A stretch of 34,642 nucleotides of DNA from NCBI GenBank assembly GCA_017451735.1, contig JAFTNU010000046.1:1-34642 (forward strand). The letters run 5' to 3'. Source of the DNA: Clostridia bacterium. Lineage in GTDB: Bacteria; Bacillota; Clostridia; Oscillospirales; CAG-272. Numbering within the stretch: position 1 is the stretch's first letter; each line of letters starts with the position of its first letter. The notes beneath the pieces are model-generated. The model searched no databases and was not told where the DNA came from. It was given only the letters and a program-made list of their open reading frames with translations. Positions 7,049-14,121 of this stretch are shown here, one piece after another. Position numbers and translations under genes: made by a program.

Positions 7049-7933
7049 ATGAGCCGCAAGCCCTTCTCAACAGAAGAAAAGAACGCCATACAGGGCGGCA
7101 CACTCTATCTGGTTGCCACCCCCATCGGCAATCTGTCCGATCTTTCCGAGCGCGCCGTCAAGGTGCTCTCCGAGGTGGATTTCGTTGCCGCCGAGGACAC
7201 CCGCAACACGGGCAAGCTGCTCTCCTGCCTCGGGATCTCCCGCCCCATGGTCTCCTATTACGAGCACAATAAAAAGGAGCGGGGACCGCAGATCGTCGAG
7301 CGCCTGCTGGCAGGGGAATCCTGTGCCCTTTGCAGTGATGCGGGCACCCCCGCCATCAGCGACCCCGGTGCGGATCTGGTGGCGCTTTGCGCCGAAAAAA
7401 GCATACCCGTTACCTCGGTCCCCGGCTGCTGTGCCGCCATCACGGCGCTGACCCTTTCGGGACTGCCCACCGCCCGCTTTGCCTTTGAGGGATTTTTGCC
7501 CGTGGACAACCGCAACCGCCGTCAGCGTCTTGATGCCCTCAAAAAACAAACCGTTACCATGATCCTGTACGAAGCGCCCCACAAGCTCCGCGCCACGCTG
7601 GGCGACCTTGCCGCCACGCTGGGTGAAATGCGCCCCATAGCGCTCTGCCGTGAGCTGACCAAACGAAACGAGGAGATCTTCCGTACCACCGTGAGCGGTG
7701 CGCTCGCCCGCTATGAGGGAGAGGATCCCCGCGGGGAATACGTGCTGATCGTGGGCGGCGGCGAGGGCCTGCCCGAGAGCGATGAGACCGCCGCGCGTGC
7801 GGCACTGCCCCCTGCGGAGCACGTGGCATATTATGAAAAGGCAGGCCTTTCCCGCATGGATGCCATCAAGGCCGCCGCCAAGGAGCGCGGCATGCCCAAA
7901 AACGAGCTGTATCGGTTGGTGAATACGAAATAA
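7049..7933 (+). CDS. rsmI: 16S rRNA (cytidine1402-2'-O)-methyltransferase RsmI
   Basis: A 294-residue member of the tetrapyrrole-methylase fold that 2'-O-methylates C1402 in the decoding centre of 16S rRNA with SAM. Family signatures are GTLYLVATPIGNLSDLS at about 17-33, AAEDTRNT near 46-53, CSDAGTPAISDPG near 93-105 and VPG near 124. ATG 7049 has AAAGGAA 6 nt upstream; an ATG 39 nt earlier lacks one. The C-terminal segment ends in a short helical KNELYRLV region, as usual. Confidence 0.95.
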   Translation: MSRKPFSTEEKNAIQGGTLYLVATPIGNLSDLSERAVKVLSEVDFVAAEDTRNTGKLLSCLGISRPMVSYYEHNKKERGPQIVERLLAGESCALCSDAGTPAISDPGADLVALCAEKSIPVTSVPGCCAAITALTLSGLPTARFAFEGFLPVDNRNRRQRLDALKKQTVTMILYEAPHKLRATLGDLAATLGEMRPIALCRELTKRNEEIFRTTVSGALARYEGEDPRGEYVLIVGGGEGLPESDETAARAALPPAEHVAYYEKAGLSRMDAIKAAAKERGMPKNELYRLVNTK

Positions 7934-7966
7934 CAGTCTCCGCCTGCAAATATTGTGCCAACCGCG

Positions 7967-7995
7967 TTGACAAACAACATAAATTGTGCTATAAT
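7967..7995 (+). promoter_or_regulatory. Promoter of asd
   Basis: Consensus -35 TTGACA at 7967-7972, 17-bp spacer, -10 TATAAT at 7990-7995. Probably the strongest promoter in the window, lying 34-62 nt past the rsmI stop. Confidence 0.92.
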
Positions 7996-8026
7996 TACAA
8001 ATCATATATTTTTAAGGAGAATCACC

Positions 8027-9103
8027 ATGAATAAACGTCCGGTCGGCGTCATCGGCGCCACGGGTATGGTCGGTCAGCGCTTTCTGACCCTGCTTGCCGA
8101 TCACCCCTATTTTGAAGTCAAGGCTCTTGCGGCATCCGCACGCTCTGCCGGTAAAACCTACAAGGAGGCTGTGGGCAGCCGTTGGAAGCTGGATACCCCC
8201 ATGCCCGAGCAGTTTGCCGATATGACCATCATCGACGCCGCCAACATCGAGGAGATGAAAAAGCACTGCAGCTTTGTGTTCTGCGCCGTCGATATGAAGA
8301 AGGAGGAGATCAAGGCTCTGGAGGAGGCTTATGCCAAGGCAGAGATCCCCGTTGTCTCCAACAACTCCGCAAACCGCTGGACCCCCGACGTGCCCATGGT
8401 CATTCCCGAAATCAACGACGCGCATCTGGAGGTCATCAAGGATCAGCGCAAGCGTCTTGGTACCAAGCGCGGCTTTATCGCCGTCAAGCCCAACTGCTCG
8501 ATCCAGTCCTACGTGCCCGCTCTCTCCGCTCTTTCGGAGTACGAGCCCTATGAGGTGGTCGCCACCACCTACCAGGCCATCTCCGGCGCGGGCAAGACCT
8601 TTAAGGAATGGCCCGAAATGATCGACAACGTGATCCCCTTCATCGGCGGCGAGGAGGAAAAGAGCGAGCAGGAGCCCCTGCGTGTTTGGGGTAAGGTAGA
8701 GAACGGCCAAATCGTGAAGGCCGCCTCCCCCATCATCACCACCCAGTGCATCCGCGTGCCTGTGACCAACGGTCACACCGCCGCTGTCTTTGTGAAGTTC
8801 CGCAAAAAGCCCACCAAGGAGCAGATCCTCAAGGCTTGGAAGGAGTTCTCCGGCAAGCCTCAGGCGCTGAAGCTCCCCCACGCTCCTGAGCAGTTCATCA
8901 CCTATTTTGAGGAGGATAACCGTCCTCAGGTGAACCTGGACCGCGACCTTTACGGCGGCATGGGCGTTTCTGTGGGTCGTCTGCGCGAGGATACCGTTTA
9001 CGACTGGAAGTTCGTCGGTCTTTCTCACAACACCCTGCGCGGCGCCGCCGGCGGTGCCGTACTGATTGCAGAGCTTCTGCATCGGGAAGGATATTTTGAT
9101 TGA
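8027..9103 (+). CDS. asd: Aspartate-semialdehyde dehydrogenase
   Basis: A 358-residue enzyme reducing aspartyl phosphate to aspartate semialdehyde with NADPH, the branch point to lysine/diaminopimelate, threonine and methionine. The N-terminal Rossmann motif GVIGATGMVGQRF is at about 7-19, the catalytic cysteine C157 in KPNCSIQS and the substrate histidine H250 in VTNGHTAAVF. The layout and length match the archaeal/fungal-type Asd also found in many anaerobic Clostridia. The ATG has TAAGGAGA 7 nt upstream. It is a single-gene unit with consensus promoter and strong terminator; codon use looks highly biased, as in well-expressed genes. A longer frame starting at 7955 overlaps the promoter and is rejected. 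Confidence 0.95.
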   Translation: MNKRPVGVIGATGMVGQRFLTLLADHPYFEVKALAASARSAGKTYKEAVGSRWKLDTPMPEQFADMTIIDAANIEEMKKHCSFVFCAVDMKKEEIKALEEAYAKAEIPVVSNNSANRWTPDVPMVIPEINDAHLEVIKDQRKRLGTKRGFIAVKPNCSIQSYVPALSALSEYEPYEVVATTYQAISGAGKTFKEWPEMIDNVIPFIGGEEEKSEQEPLRVWGKVENGQIVKAASPIITTQCIRVPVTNGHTAAVFVKFRKKPTKEQILKAWKEFSGKPQALKLPHAPEQFITYFEEDNRPQVNLDRDLYGGMGVSVGRLREDTVYDWKFVGLSHNTLRGAAGGAVLIAELLHREGYFD

Positions 9104-9115
9104 GAGGATAACGAT

Positions 9116-9165
9116 AAGGAGAGAGGGAGAACCTTTTGCAAAAGGTTCTCCCTCTCTCCTTTTTC
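9116..9165 (+). terminator. Intrinsic terminator after asd
   Basis: A perfect palindrome of about 46 bp (AAGGAGAGAGGGAGAACC, then TTTTGCAAAA, then its complement) followed by TTTTC. The ACCTTTTGCAAAAGGTTCT core recurs in part at 648-665. Confidence 0.9.
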
Positions 9166-9194
9166 TCTCACCCGCTCCAAAAATCCTCAAAGGG

Positions 9195-9476
9195 CTATAT
9201 GGAGTCCGCTTCATCTGCCATCAGGCTCCAGTGAAGCGTGCGCAGCCTTTCGCAGGTGCCCTCCAGCTCGGTCATGTGGCGCTCCATGTTTTCCAGCGCA
9301 TACAGAAAAATATCCGTAGCCTTCACCCGCTCCTTTTGCTCTAGATCTTCGCCGCAGATCAGATCAACATAGGAATGAAATATAAAATGCGTGGCTTGCA
9401 GTCCTCTAATTGCCTCGGAAACGCTATCACTGGCGTCAAAATATTGATCCTTTAAGTAAGACAATTGATCTTCCAT
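9195..9476 (-). CDS. Hypothetical small acidic helical protein (93 aa)
   Basis: Function not recognised. A 93-residue acidic protein, apparently all-alpha, with heptad-like hydrophobic spacing in YLKDQYF...SVSEAIRGL and FLYALENMERHMTELEGTCERL; no signal peptide or membrane segment; two cysteines (C41, C74). It is a real gene on signal evidence: AAGGAG sits 8 nt before its ATG, and a -35/-10 pair with a 17-bp spacer lies just upstream. A palindrome overlaps the -35, so its expression is probably controlled by a DNA-binding repressor not encoded here. It stands at the edge of the repeat island and converges on the asd terminator. Confidence 0.7.
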   Translation of the reverse strand: MEDQLSYLKDQYFDASDSVSEAIRGLQATHFIFHSYVDLICGEDLEQKERVKATDIFLYALENMERHMTELEGTCERLRTLHWSLMADEADSI

Positions 9477-9507
9477 TTCAGGGCTCCTTCCCTTAGACTT
9501 TTTGCGA

Positions 9508-9536
9508 ATTATATCATACTTTTTTGCGCTTGTCCA
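9508..9536 (-). promoter_or_regulatory. Promoter of the 93-aa gene
   Basis: Reading the reverse strand: -35 TGGACA (9531-9536), 17-bp spacer, -10 TATAAT (9508-9513). The start would be near 9501, leaving a leader of about 25 nt. Confidence 0.8.
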
Positions 9537-9555
9537 GTACTTAAGTCAGTACTGG
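9534..9555. promoter_or_regulatory. Operator-like palindrome over the -35
   Basis: Perfect inverted repeat CCAGTACT-N6-AGTACTGG. Its inner three bases overlap the TGTCCA (-35) hexamer on the reverse strand. Two 8-bp half-sites with centres 14 bp apart suit a dimeric repressor; the nested ACTTAAGT is also palindromic. I do not recognise the regulator. Confidence 0.65.
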
Positions 9556-9807
9556 CTTAGAAAAAAATTATCTTCGCTTTCATGATAGCAAAAACATACT
9601 GAAAAGCGTTGATATAAACACCGTATGGTGGTAATTGCATGATTAAGTTACTCTCCATGCAGTCATACCGACGCTACACACATCACGCCTCCGCAGTCAT
9701 ACCATGACACACTCCGTTTCGCTCCGCTCAGAATGACACGGTGTCGGGATGTTTGCGGGACGTCGAGGGTTCCGTCCCCTACAAGATACGTACTAACCCG
9801 CCCCCTT
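9556..9807. other. Gene-free stretch with small repeat relics
   Basis: No gene is visible. GCAGTCATACC occurs twice (9659-9669 and 9693-9703). At about 9712-9738 a fragment ending GCTCCGCTCAGAATGACAC resembles the end of the 201-bp element family or a related REP-like sequence (GTCATTCTGAGCGGAGCG on the reverse strand). Confidence 0.45.
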
Positions 9808-10043
9808 GCCTTCCCCAGCGGGGGATGAGCTCGCCTTTGGCGAGCAACCGGAGTTTTCTTGCGAAAACTCTATGGGGGACCGCTTGCGGTGGATGAGGAG
9901 GGAGTGGGTTTGATGTGTTCGCACAAGCGTTCATCGGAAGCACTTGCTATCAATGCAATTCGCTACGAACATCTTCCCCTACGGCTCTCCTCATCCGGTT
10001 TGGCAGCTCGCCGCAGGCGAGGTGGAACTCCGCTGGGGAAGGC
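9808..10043 (+). repeat. CCTTCCCC multi-hairpin repeat (family B), complete
   Basis: Ends GCCTTCCCCAGCG and CGCTGGGGAAGGC are inverted complements. Inside are hairpins GCTCGCC-TTT-GGCGAGC, GAGTTTTC-TTGC-GAAAACTC, CCGCTTGCGG and CTCGCCGCAGGCGAG, and the shared core CATCGGAAGCACTTGCTATC. It is 236 bp, the longest copy. It is non-coding. Confidence 0.8.
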
Positions 10044-10081
10044 TACCGTAGCCGTATTGTTAGAACATGATCTTTCTATGT

Positions 10082-10282
10082 GTCATCCTGAGAGCGGCAA
10101 CAGAGCCGCCCGTGAGGATCTCGCAAACGGCAACAAAGCCGTTTGCGTGGTATGTTCGCACTAACCCTTTCGAAACAGTAAGTAACTGACTGCCAAGGAG
10201 TCTGACGTGTACATACCACGCCTCGCGCTTCTTGCGCTCGTCGAGATTCTTCGTCGCGCTTTGTTGCGCTCCTCAGAATGAC
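10082..10282 (+). repeat. 201-bp MITE-like inverted-repeat element (family A), forward copy
   Basis: Same length and end structure as 13623-13823: GTCATCCTGAG ... CTCAGAATGAC, flanked by TATGT on the left and ACATA on the right, so the inverted repeat continues for 5 more bp. It lies only 39 bp after the family B copy, and its left flank (AACATGATCTTTCTATG) is also present next to the copy at 34587. No transposase is present. Confidence 0.87.
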
Positions 10283-10345
10283 ACATAAAGAGTGCGTACG
10301 CGAACACACCAAAAAGCCGCATTGTTCACACAAACTCGCGCCCTT

Positions 10346-10546
10346 GCCTTCCCCAGCGGGGAAGGTGTCACGGAGCGATGCGGAGTGACGAATGAGGAGG
10401 GAGGGAGTGGGTTTGATGTGTTCGCACAAACTTTCATCGGAAGCACTTGCTATCAATGCAATTCGCTGCGAACATCTGCTTCTACGGCTCTCCTCATCCG
10501 GTTTGGCAACTCGCCGCAGGCGAGGTGGAACTCCGCCGGTGAAGAC
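10346..10546 (+). repeat. CCTTCCCC multi-hairpin repeat (family B), diverged copy
   Basis: It opens GCCTTCCCCAGCGGGGAAGG, carries the CGGAGCGATGCGGAGTGACG variant instead of the GAGTTTTC hairpin, then the same CATCGGAAGCACTTGCTATC core and CTCGCCGCAGGCGAG hairpin. Its right end has drifted to CCGCCGGTGAAGAC. Confidence 0.78.
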
Positions 10547-10579
10547 TACTGTAGCCGCATTGTTTGCGCCAACCCGTAT

Positions 10580-10716
10580 GGGCGCATCGTGATGCGCCAC
10601 GATATATTGCCTGCGGCAATGCGATATGCCTTCGGCGCGATATACCATTCGGTGCGATATACCATTCGGTGCGATATGTCGCCTACGGCGACGCTTGCGT
10701 ATCCTTGTGGATACGC
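10580..10716. repeat. GCGATAT-linked hairpin array 2
   Basis: Six hairpins joined by CGATAT linkers in one orientation: GGCGCATC/GATGCGCC, ATTGCC/GGCAAT, GCC/GGC, two identical ACC-ATTC-GGT units forming a 17-bp tandem (10637-10670), and GTCGCC/GGCGAC; a final GCGTATCC/GGATACGC hairpin follows without linker. Loops are TGC, TTC, TAC or TTGT, mostly closed by C-G. Stem sequence differs from unit to unit while the linker is fixed. Confidence 0.85.
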
Positions 10717-10763
10717 ATTAAGCTCCGCCCCTACCGCGCTATGTTTGCACCAACCGCCCCCTT

Positions 10764-10792
10764 GCCTTCCCCAACGGGGAGGGCTTTTATTT
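10764..10792 (+). repeat. Family B end relic forming a terminator-like hairpin
   Basis: GCCTTCCCC-AAC-GGGGAGGGC followed by TTTTATTT. It could terminate transcripts leaving the repeat island before the GH2 promoter. Confidence 0.55.
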
Positions 10793-10826
10793 ATCCAATA
10801 TCAAAGATTTTTTGTTCAAACGCCTC

Positions 10827-10855
10827 TTTACATCGCCCCCCGTCATTGCTATAAT
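10827..10855 (+). promoter_or_regulatory. Promoter of the GH2 gene
   Basis: -35 TTTACA at 10827-10832, 17-bp spacer, -10 TATAAT at 10850-10855. The leader would be about 26 nt. Confidence 0.85.
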
Positions 10856-10887
10856 ACAGATAACACCACCCAAAGGAGGATGCCGAT

Positions 10888-12606
10888 ATGATGCAGCACC
10901 CCAATCCGCAATTCGCCCGCCCCGCCTTTTTGCTGTTGGACGGCGAATGGGAATTTCAGATTGACAACGCCGCCACATACTGGAAAAGGCCGTTGGAGCA
11001 AAAACCCTCATTGAAGGGCAGCATCCGTGTGCCCTTCTGCCCCGAATCCAAGCTTTCCGGCGTGGAAAACAAGGATTTCAATCTGCGGCTGTGGTATGCC
11101 AAGGAATTCGATCTGCCCCAAGACTTTGCGGGCAAGCGCATTCTGCTCCGCTTCGGTGCCTCCGACTACCATACCACCGTGTTTGTAAACGGTGTGCAGG
11201 TGGGCGAGCATTTCGGCGGCTATTCTCCCTTTTTCTTTGATGTCACCCCTCACATTTTGCCTAAAAACCGCATAACGGTATGCGTTTTTGACGACACGAG
11301 GGACACCCGCATCCCCTCCGGCAAGCAATCGCCCCTGTATCATTCCTTCTCCGCGCTGTACACCCGCACCAGCGGCATCTGGCAGTCGGTCTGGCTGGAG
11401 GCCTATGAGGAGATCCGCATTGACAGTCTGCGCTTTACCACGAGGGCGGACGGCGAGATCACCTGCGCACTGGCCTTTGATAAGAGCGCCGTGGGCTGCA
11501 CGGTGGAGCTGGATATATCCTTTGCAGGGGAACCTGTAGTGCGCATCAGCGACCCTGTCACTGCCTTTGATTTTCAAAAAACCTTCCGCATCACCGATCC
11601 CGTTCTGTGGTCGGCGGGTGTGGGCAATCTGTATGACTGCCGCCTGACGCTTTGTAAAAACGGGCGTGTTTTCGATACCGTTTGCACCTATTTTGGCATT
11701 CGCGAGGTTGGCTTTTGCCAAAATTCCTTCACCTTGAACGGCAAACCGTTGTTCCTGCGCACCGTATTGGACCAAGGCTTTTACCGTGATGGCGTCTACA
11801 CAGCGCCCGACGATAAAGCCCTTGAAAACGACATCCGTATTGCCATGGATATGGGCTTCAACGGTGCTCGACTGCACGAAAAGGTCTTTGACCCCCGTTA
11901 TCTGTATCACGCGGATCGTCTTGGCTTTTTGGTGTTCGGCGAATACCCGGATATGGGGCTTTCCACCGACAAGATCGAGGCATTGGCCTATATGCTGCCC
12001 GAATGGTTAGAGGTGATGAAGCGGGATATCAACCACCCCTCAATCGTTGCCTGGTACCCCTTTAACGAAACCTCCACCAACGACTTTTTCTCCACGGACT
12101 TTCAAAACAACCGCGTGCTGGAAACCGTGTATCACATCACCAAGCAATTCGACCCCTCACGCCCCGTGTTTGACACCAGCGGCAGTATGCATACCTCCGT
12201 AACAGACATCTATGACATTCACGACTACACGCAGGATACCGAAAAATTCAAGGAGCTCTTTGCAAAGGGCATCCGTCCGCATATGTACGGCAACGATAAC
12301 GGCACCTACCGCGGCCAGCCCTATATGATCACCGAGTTCGGCGGCATCCGTTGGGAGATCGACGGAGACGGCTCCAACGCCTGGGGCTACGGCGCGGCAC
12401 CCGCCACCGAGCAGGAGTTTTTGACACGCTTTGAAGGGATGGTCTCCACCCTGCTCGGCAACCCCGATTGCACCGGCTTTTGCTATACCCAGCTCTACGA
12501 TGTGGAGCAGGAGAAGAACGGACTTTACACCTTTGACCGCGTGGCGAAATTCGACCCCGCCTACATCAAAGCCATTGTTTCCGCAAAGGCAGCGGTAGAG
12601 ACATAA
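10888..12606 (+). CDS. Glycoside hydrolase family 2 protein (beta-glycosidase)
   Basis: A 572-residue GH2 enzyme. An N-terminal jelly-roll sugar-binding domain (about 15-172, with LDGEWEFQ and the FGASDYHTTVFVNGVQVGEH stretch), an immunoglobulin-like domain (about 173-275) and a TIM barrel (about 280-565) are visible. The expected acid/base is E394 (PFNETS) and the nucleophile E483 (ITEFGG). There is no signal peptide, so it acts in the cytosol on imported oligosaccharides or glycosides. Substrate (galactoside, glucuronide or mannoside) cannot be decided; 572 residues is short, as in glucuronidase-like GH2, and lacks the extra C-terminal domains of LacZ. AAAGGAGG lies 8 nt before the tandem ATGATG. 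It is monocistronic, with no transporter or regulator beside it and repeats upstream, so it may be an acquired accessory gene. Confidence 0.88.
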   Translation: MMQHPNPQFARPAFLLLDGEWEFQIDNAATYWKRPLEQKPSLKGSIRVPFCPESKLSGVENKDFNLRLWYAKEFDLPQDFAGKRILLRFGASDYHTTVFVNGVQVGEHFGGYSPFFFDVTPHILPKNRITVCVFDDTRDTRIPSGKQSPLYHSFSALYTRTSGIWQSVWLEAYEEIRIDSLRFTTRADGEITCALAFDKSAVGCTVELDISFAGEPVVRISDPVTAFDFQKTFRITDPVLWSAGVGNLYDCRLTLCKNGRVFDTVCTYFGIREVGFCQNSFTLNGKPLFLRTVLDQGFYRDGVYTAPDDKALENDIRIAMDMGFNGARLHEKVFDPRYLYHADRLGFLVFGEYPDMGLSTDKIEALAYMLPEWLEVMKRDINHPSIVAWYPFNETSTNDFFSTDFQNNRVLETVYHITKQFDPSRPVFDTSGSMHTSVTDIYDIHDYTQDTEKFKELFAKGIRPHMYGNDNGTYRGQPYMITEFGGIRWEIDGDGSNAWGYGAAPATEQEFLTRFEGMVSTLLGNPDCTGFCYTQLYDVEQEKNGLYTFDRVAKFDPAYIKAIVSAKAAVET

Positions 12607-12615
12607 GAAGAATCC

Positions 12616-12656
12616 AAAAGGAGAGAGCCCTTTGCCAAAGGCTCTCTCCTTTTGTT
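12616..12656 (+). terminator. Intrinsic terminator after the GH2 gene
   Basis: AAAAGGAGAGAGCC and GGCTCTCTCCTTTT pair around CTTTGCCAAA, ending in TTTTGTTT. Confidence 0.87.
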
Positions 12657-12740
12657 TGCTCCGCAAGCAAAACCTCTCACTCGCTCCAAAAATCTTTAAC
12701 CATACATGGTGTATTCTCGTTATAGAGACGTGCTCCGCTT

Positions 12741-13481
12741 TTACCTTGCTCTTTTTGTTTTGGTGTTTTTGCCGAAATCGGAAGGGCCACAGTCACATGA
12801 ACTGCAATCACAATCGCCGCAGTTACAATCACAGTCGCAACCGTCGCCGGCAATCAACGTAACAGCGATCAAGGCCGCGGCCGCCACCAGCAAAAACGCA
12901 CCAAAGCTACCAAAGGAAATATCCCGCAACAGTCCCCGCTCCTCTTCGCCCACCGTGACCCCGAAGACAGTGGTATAAAACAGCACGATCAAATGAGCAA
13001 ATAACGAAAATGCATAAAAATCTCCACCCCGTTTCGCCCAAAATACGACTGAGGCCACCAACAGCGCCACCTCCAACAGAACAGCAATCGCTACGATGGG
13101 CTCCTTACTCTCCGAAAAAACGGTCAGTAGCACGCAAAGGCATAACAGGAGTGTTAAGGGGAGCAATACGGCAGGTAACAGGTCAGCCCTAGCGCAAGAA
13201 AGGCCACTCATGTTATAGTAAGCAGTCATACTGCAACACATGCCGCAGGTGTTGAGTAAAAAGCTGAACAGATACCCGATCCACGTTCTGCCCCCGAGCA
13301 GATGAAACGGGATCGCAAGTAATGTAAGCACGACGCTCACCACAAGCCCGGACCATTCCCAAAGCCATGAGGCGACCCATGCGGTTGCAACAACACACAG
13401 GCCAAGCGCAAAACCGGCAAACAACAGAACGGCCAAAGCCCTCCCTTTCCCTTTTATCAATTCAAGAAGCACTTCTCTCAC
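12741..13481 (-). CDS. Multi-pass membrane protein with cysteine/aspartate-rich C-terminal tail
   Basis: Function not recognised. 246 residues with about seven hydrophobic segments (near 15-36, 45-62, 66-90, 100-121, 128-146, 155-175, 192-212). The tail after the last segment contains CDCDCNCGDCDCSSCDC, eight cysteines alternating mainly with Asp, then a basic end (KNTKTKRAR). This looks like a soft-metal or zinc-binding tail (inference). Further cysteines occur near the third segment (NTCGMCCS). The GTG at 13481 lies almost on AGGTGAG; the GTG at 13472 (residue 4) has that site 9 nt upstream and may be the true start. The predicted transcript start is near 13487, so the leader is extremely short. 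It is a single-gene unit between the GH2 gene and a MITE-like element. Confidence 0.72.
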   Translation of the reverse strand: MREVLLELIKGKGRALAVLLFAGFALGLCVVATAWVASWLWEWSGLVVSVVLTLLAIPFHLLGGRTWIGYLFSFLLNTCGMCCSMTAYYNMSGLSCARADLLPAVLLPLTLLLCLCVLLTVFSESKEPIVAIAVLLEVALLVASVVFWAKRGGDFYAFSLFAHLIVLFYTTVFGVTVGEEERGLLRDISFGSFGAFLLVAAAALIAVTLIAGDGCDCDCNCGDCDCSSCDCGPSDFGKNTKTKRAR

Positions 13482-13493
13482 CTCACCTCTTTC

Positions 13494-13522
13494 ATCTTAG
13501 CATAATTTCAAAAAGAAGTCAA
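13494..13522 (-). promoter_or_regulatory. Promoter of the cysteine-tail membrane protein
   Basis: On the reverse strand: -35 TTGACT (13517-13522), 17-bp spacer containing an extended TG, -10 TAAGAT (13494-13499). Confidence 0.75.
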
Positions 13523-13570
13523 GAAGAGTGGGGACTGCACGTTTTGGTCAAGATAGGCTCAAAAATCTCA

Positions 13571-13592
13571 AATAAACTCTCCTTAGTTTATT
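13571..13592. promoter_or_regulatory. A/T-rich palindrome upstream of that promoter
   Basis: AATAAACT-N6-AGTTTATT, two perfect 8-bp arms about 50 bp upstream of the -35. The geometry (8-6-8) equals that of the palindrome at 9534. It could be an operator or only a weak hairpin. Confidence 0.4.
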
Positions 13593-13622
13593 ATTTGGTG
13601 CGCTTCGAGCGTAGACACAAGC

Positions 13623-13823
13623 GTCATCCTGAGGGCGGCAACAGAGCCGCCCGTGAGGATCTCGCAAACGGCAACAAAGCCGTTTGCGTGGTATGTTTGC
13701 ACTAACCCTTTCGAAACAGTAAGTAACTGACTGCCAAGGAGTCTGACGTGTACATACCACGCCTCGCGCTTCTTGCGCTCGTCGAGATCCTTCGTCGCGC
13801 TTTGTTGCGCTCCTCAGAATGAC
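13623..13823 (+). repeat. 201-bp MITE-like inverted-repeat element (family A), forward copy
   Basis: GTCATCCTGAG ... CTCAGAATGAC. The left arm hairpins are GGCGGC-AACAGA-GCCGCC and CAAACGGC-AACAAA-GCCGTTTG; the right arm hairpins are built on CTCGCGCTTCTTGCGCTCG and GCGCTTTGTTGCGC. Both arms end at the centre with CGTGGTATGT or its complement. The central core contains TTTCGAAA. The left flank has lost the TATG extension; the right flank keeps ACATA. The remaining 13824-13916 shows no gene. Confidence 0.87.
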
Positions 13824-13916
13824 ACATAGGAGGGGTGCGTGGGGGGACACAGCAAACGACGCATGGTTAGTTCGGGGGGTGGGATAAATAAGACACAGCG
13901 ATTCGTATAGCAAAGA

Positions 13917-13958
13917 AAACGCAGGGCGCCTGTCTGAACAGACAGGCGCCCTGCGTTT
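13917..13958 (-). terminator. Terminator of the rimP-infB-Nudix operon
   Basis: A perfect 22-bp stem (GCAGGGCGCCTGTCTG core) with a 2-nt centre; on the reverse strand it is followed by TTTTCTTT. It lies 13 bases after the stop of the 39-residue peptide gene. Confidence 0.85.
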
Positions 13959-13970
13959 GTTGCCACCGCG

Positions 13971-14090
13971 TCAATCCCATTCGATATCGGGAACGGCGGG
14001 ATCATTTCCACCCACGGCAGAAACGGCAACGATGTCGGTATCAAGGGGCAGGAGAAAATCGGCAGTGGGCTTTTCGTAAAGCATTTTCAT
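13971..14090 (-). CDS. Small peptide (39 aa), function unknown
   Basis: Starts MKMLYEKPTADFLLPL and ends in GGNDPAVPDIEWD. GGAGGAAGC lies 6-8 nt before the ATG, and the gene sits 31 nt behind the Nudix gene and directly before a strong terminator. The pattern, a YEKP-start, a hydrophobic D-I-V segment and an acidic W/D-rich end after a Gly pair, resembles short unannotated peptides I recall from many Clostridia, but I know no function. A longer frame upstream (to 14249) overlaps the Nudix gene and is rejected. Confidence 0.6.
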   Translation of the reverse strand: MKMLYEKPTADFLLPLDTDIVAVSAVGGNDPAVPDIEWD

Positions 14091-14121
14091 ATACGCTTCC
14101 TCCATTTTTGTACATGCGGCA

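Noticed and set aside
10076-10648. 190-codon reverse-strand frame through the repeat island
   Set aside because: It translates hairpin repeats; related frames appear at every repeat copy with the same peptide by necessity, and there is no ribosome site.
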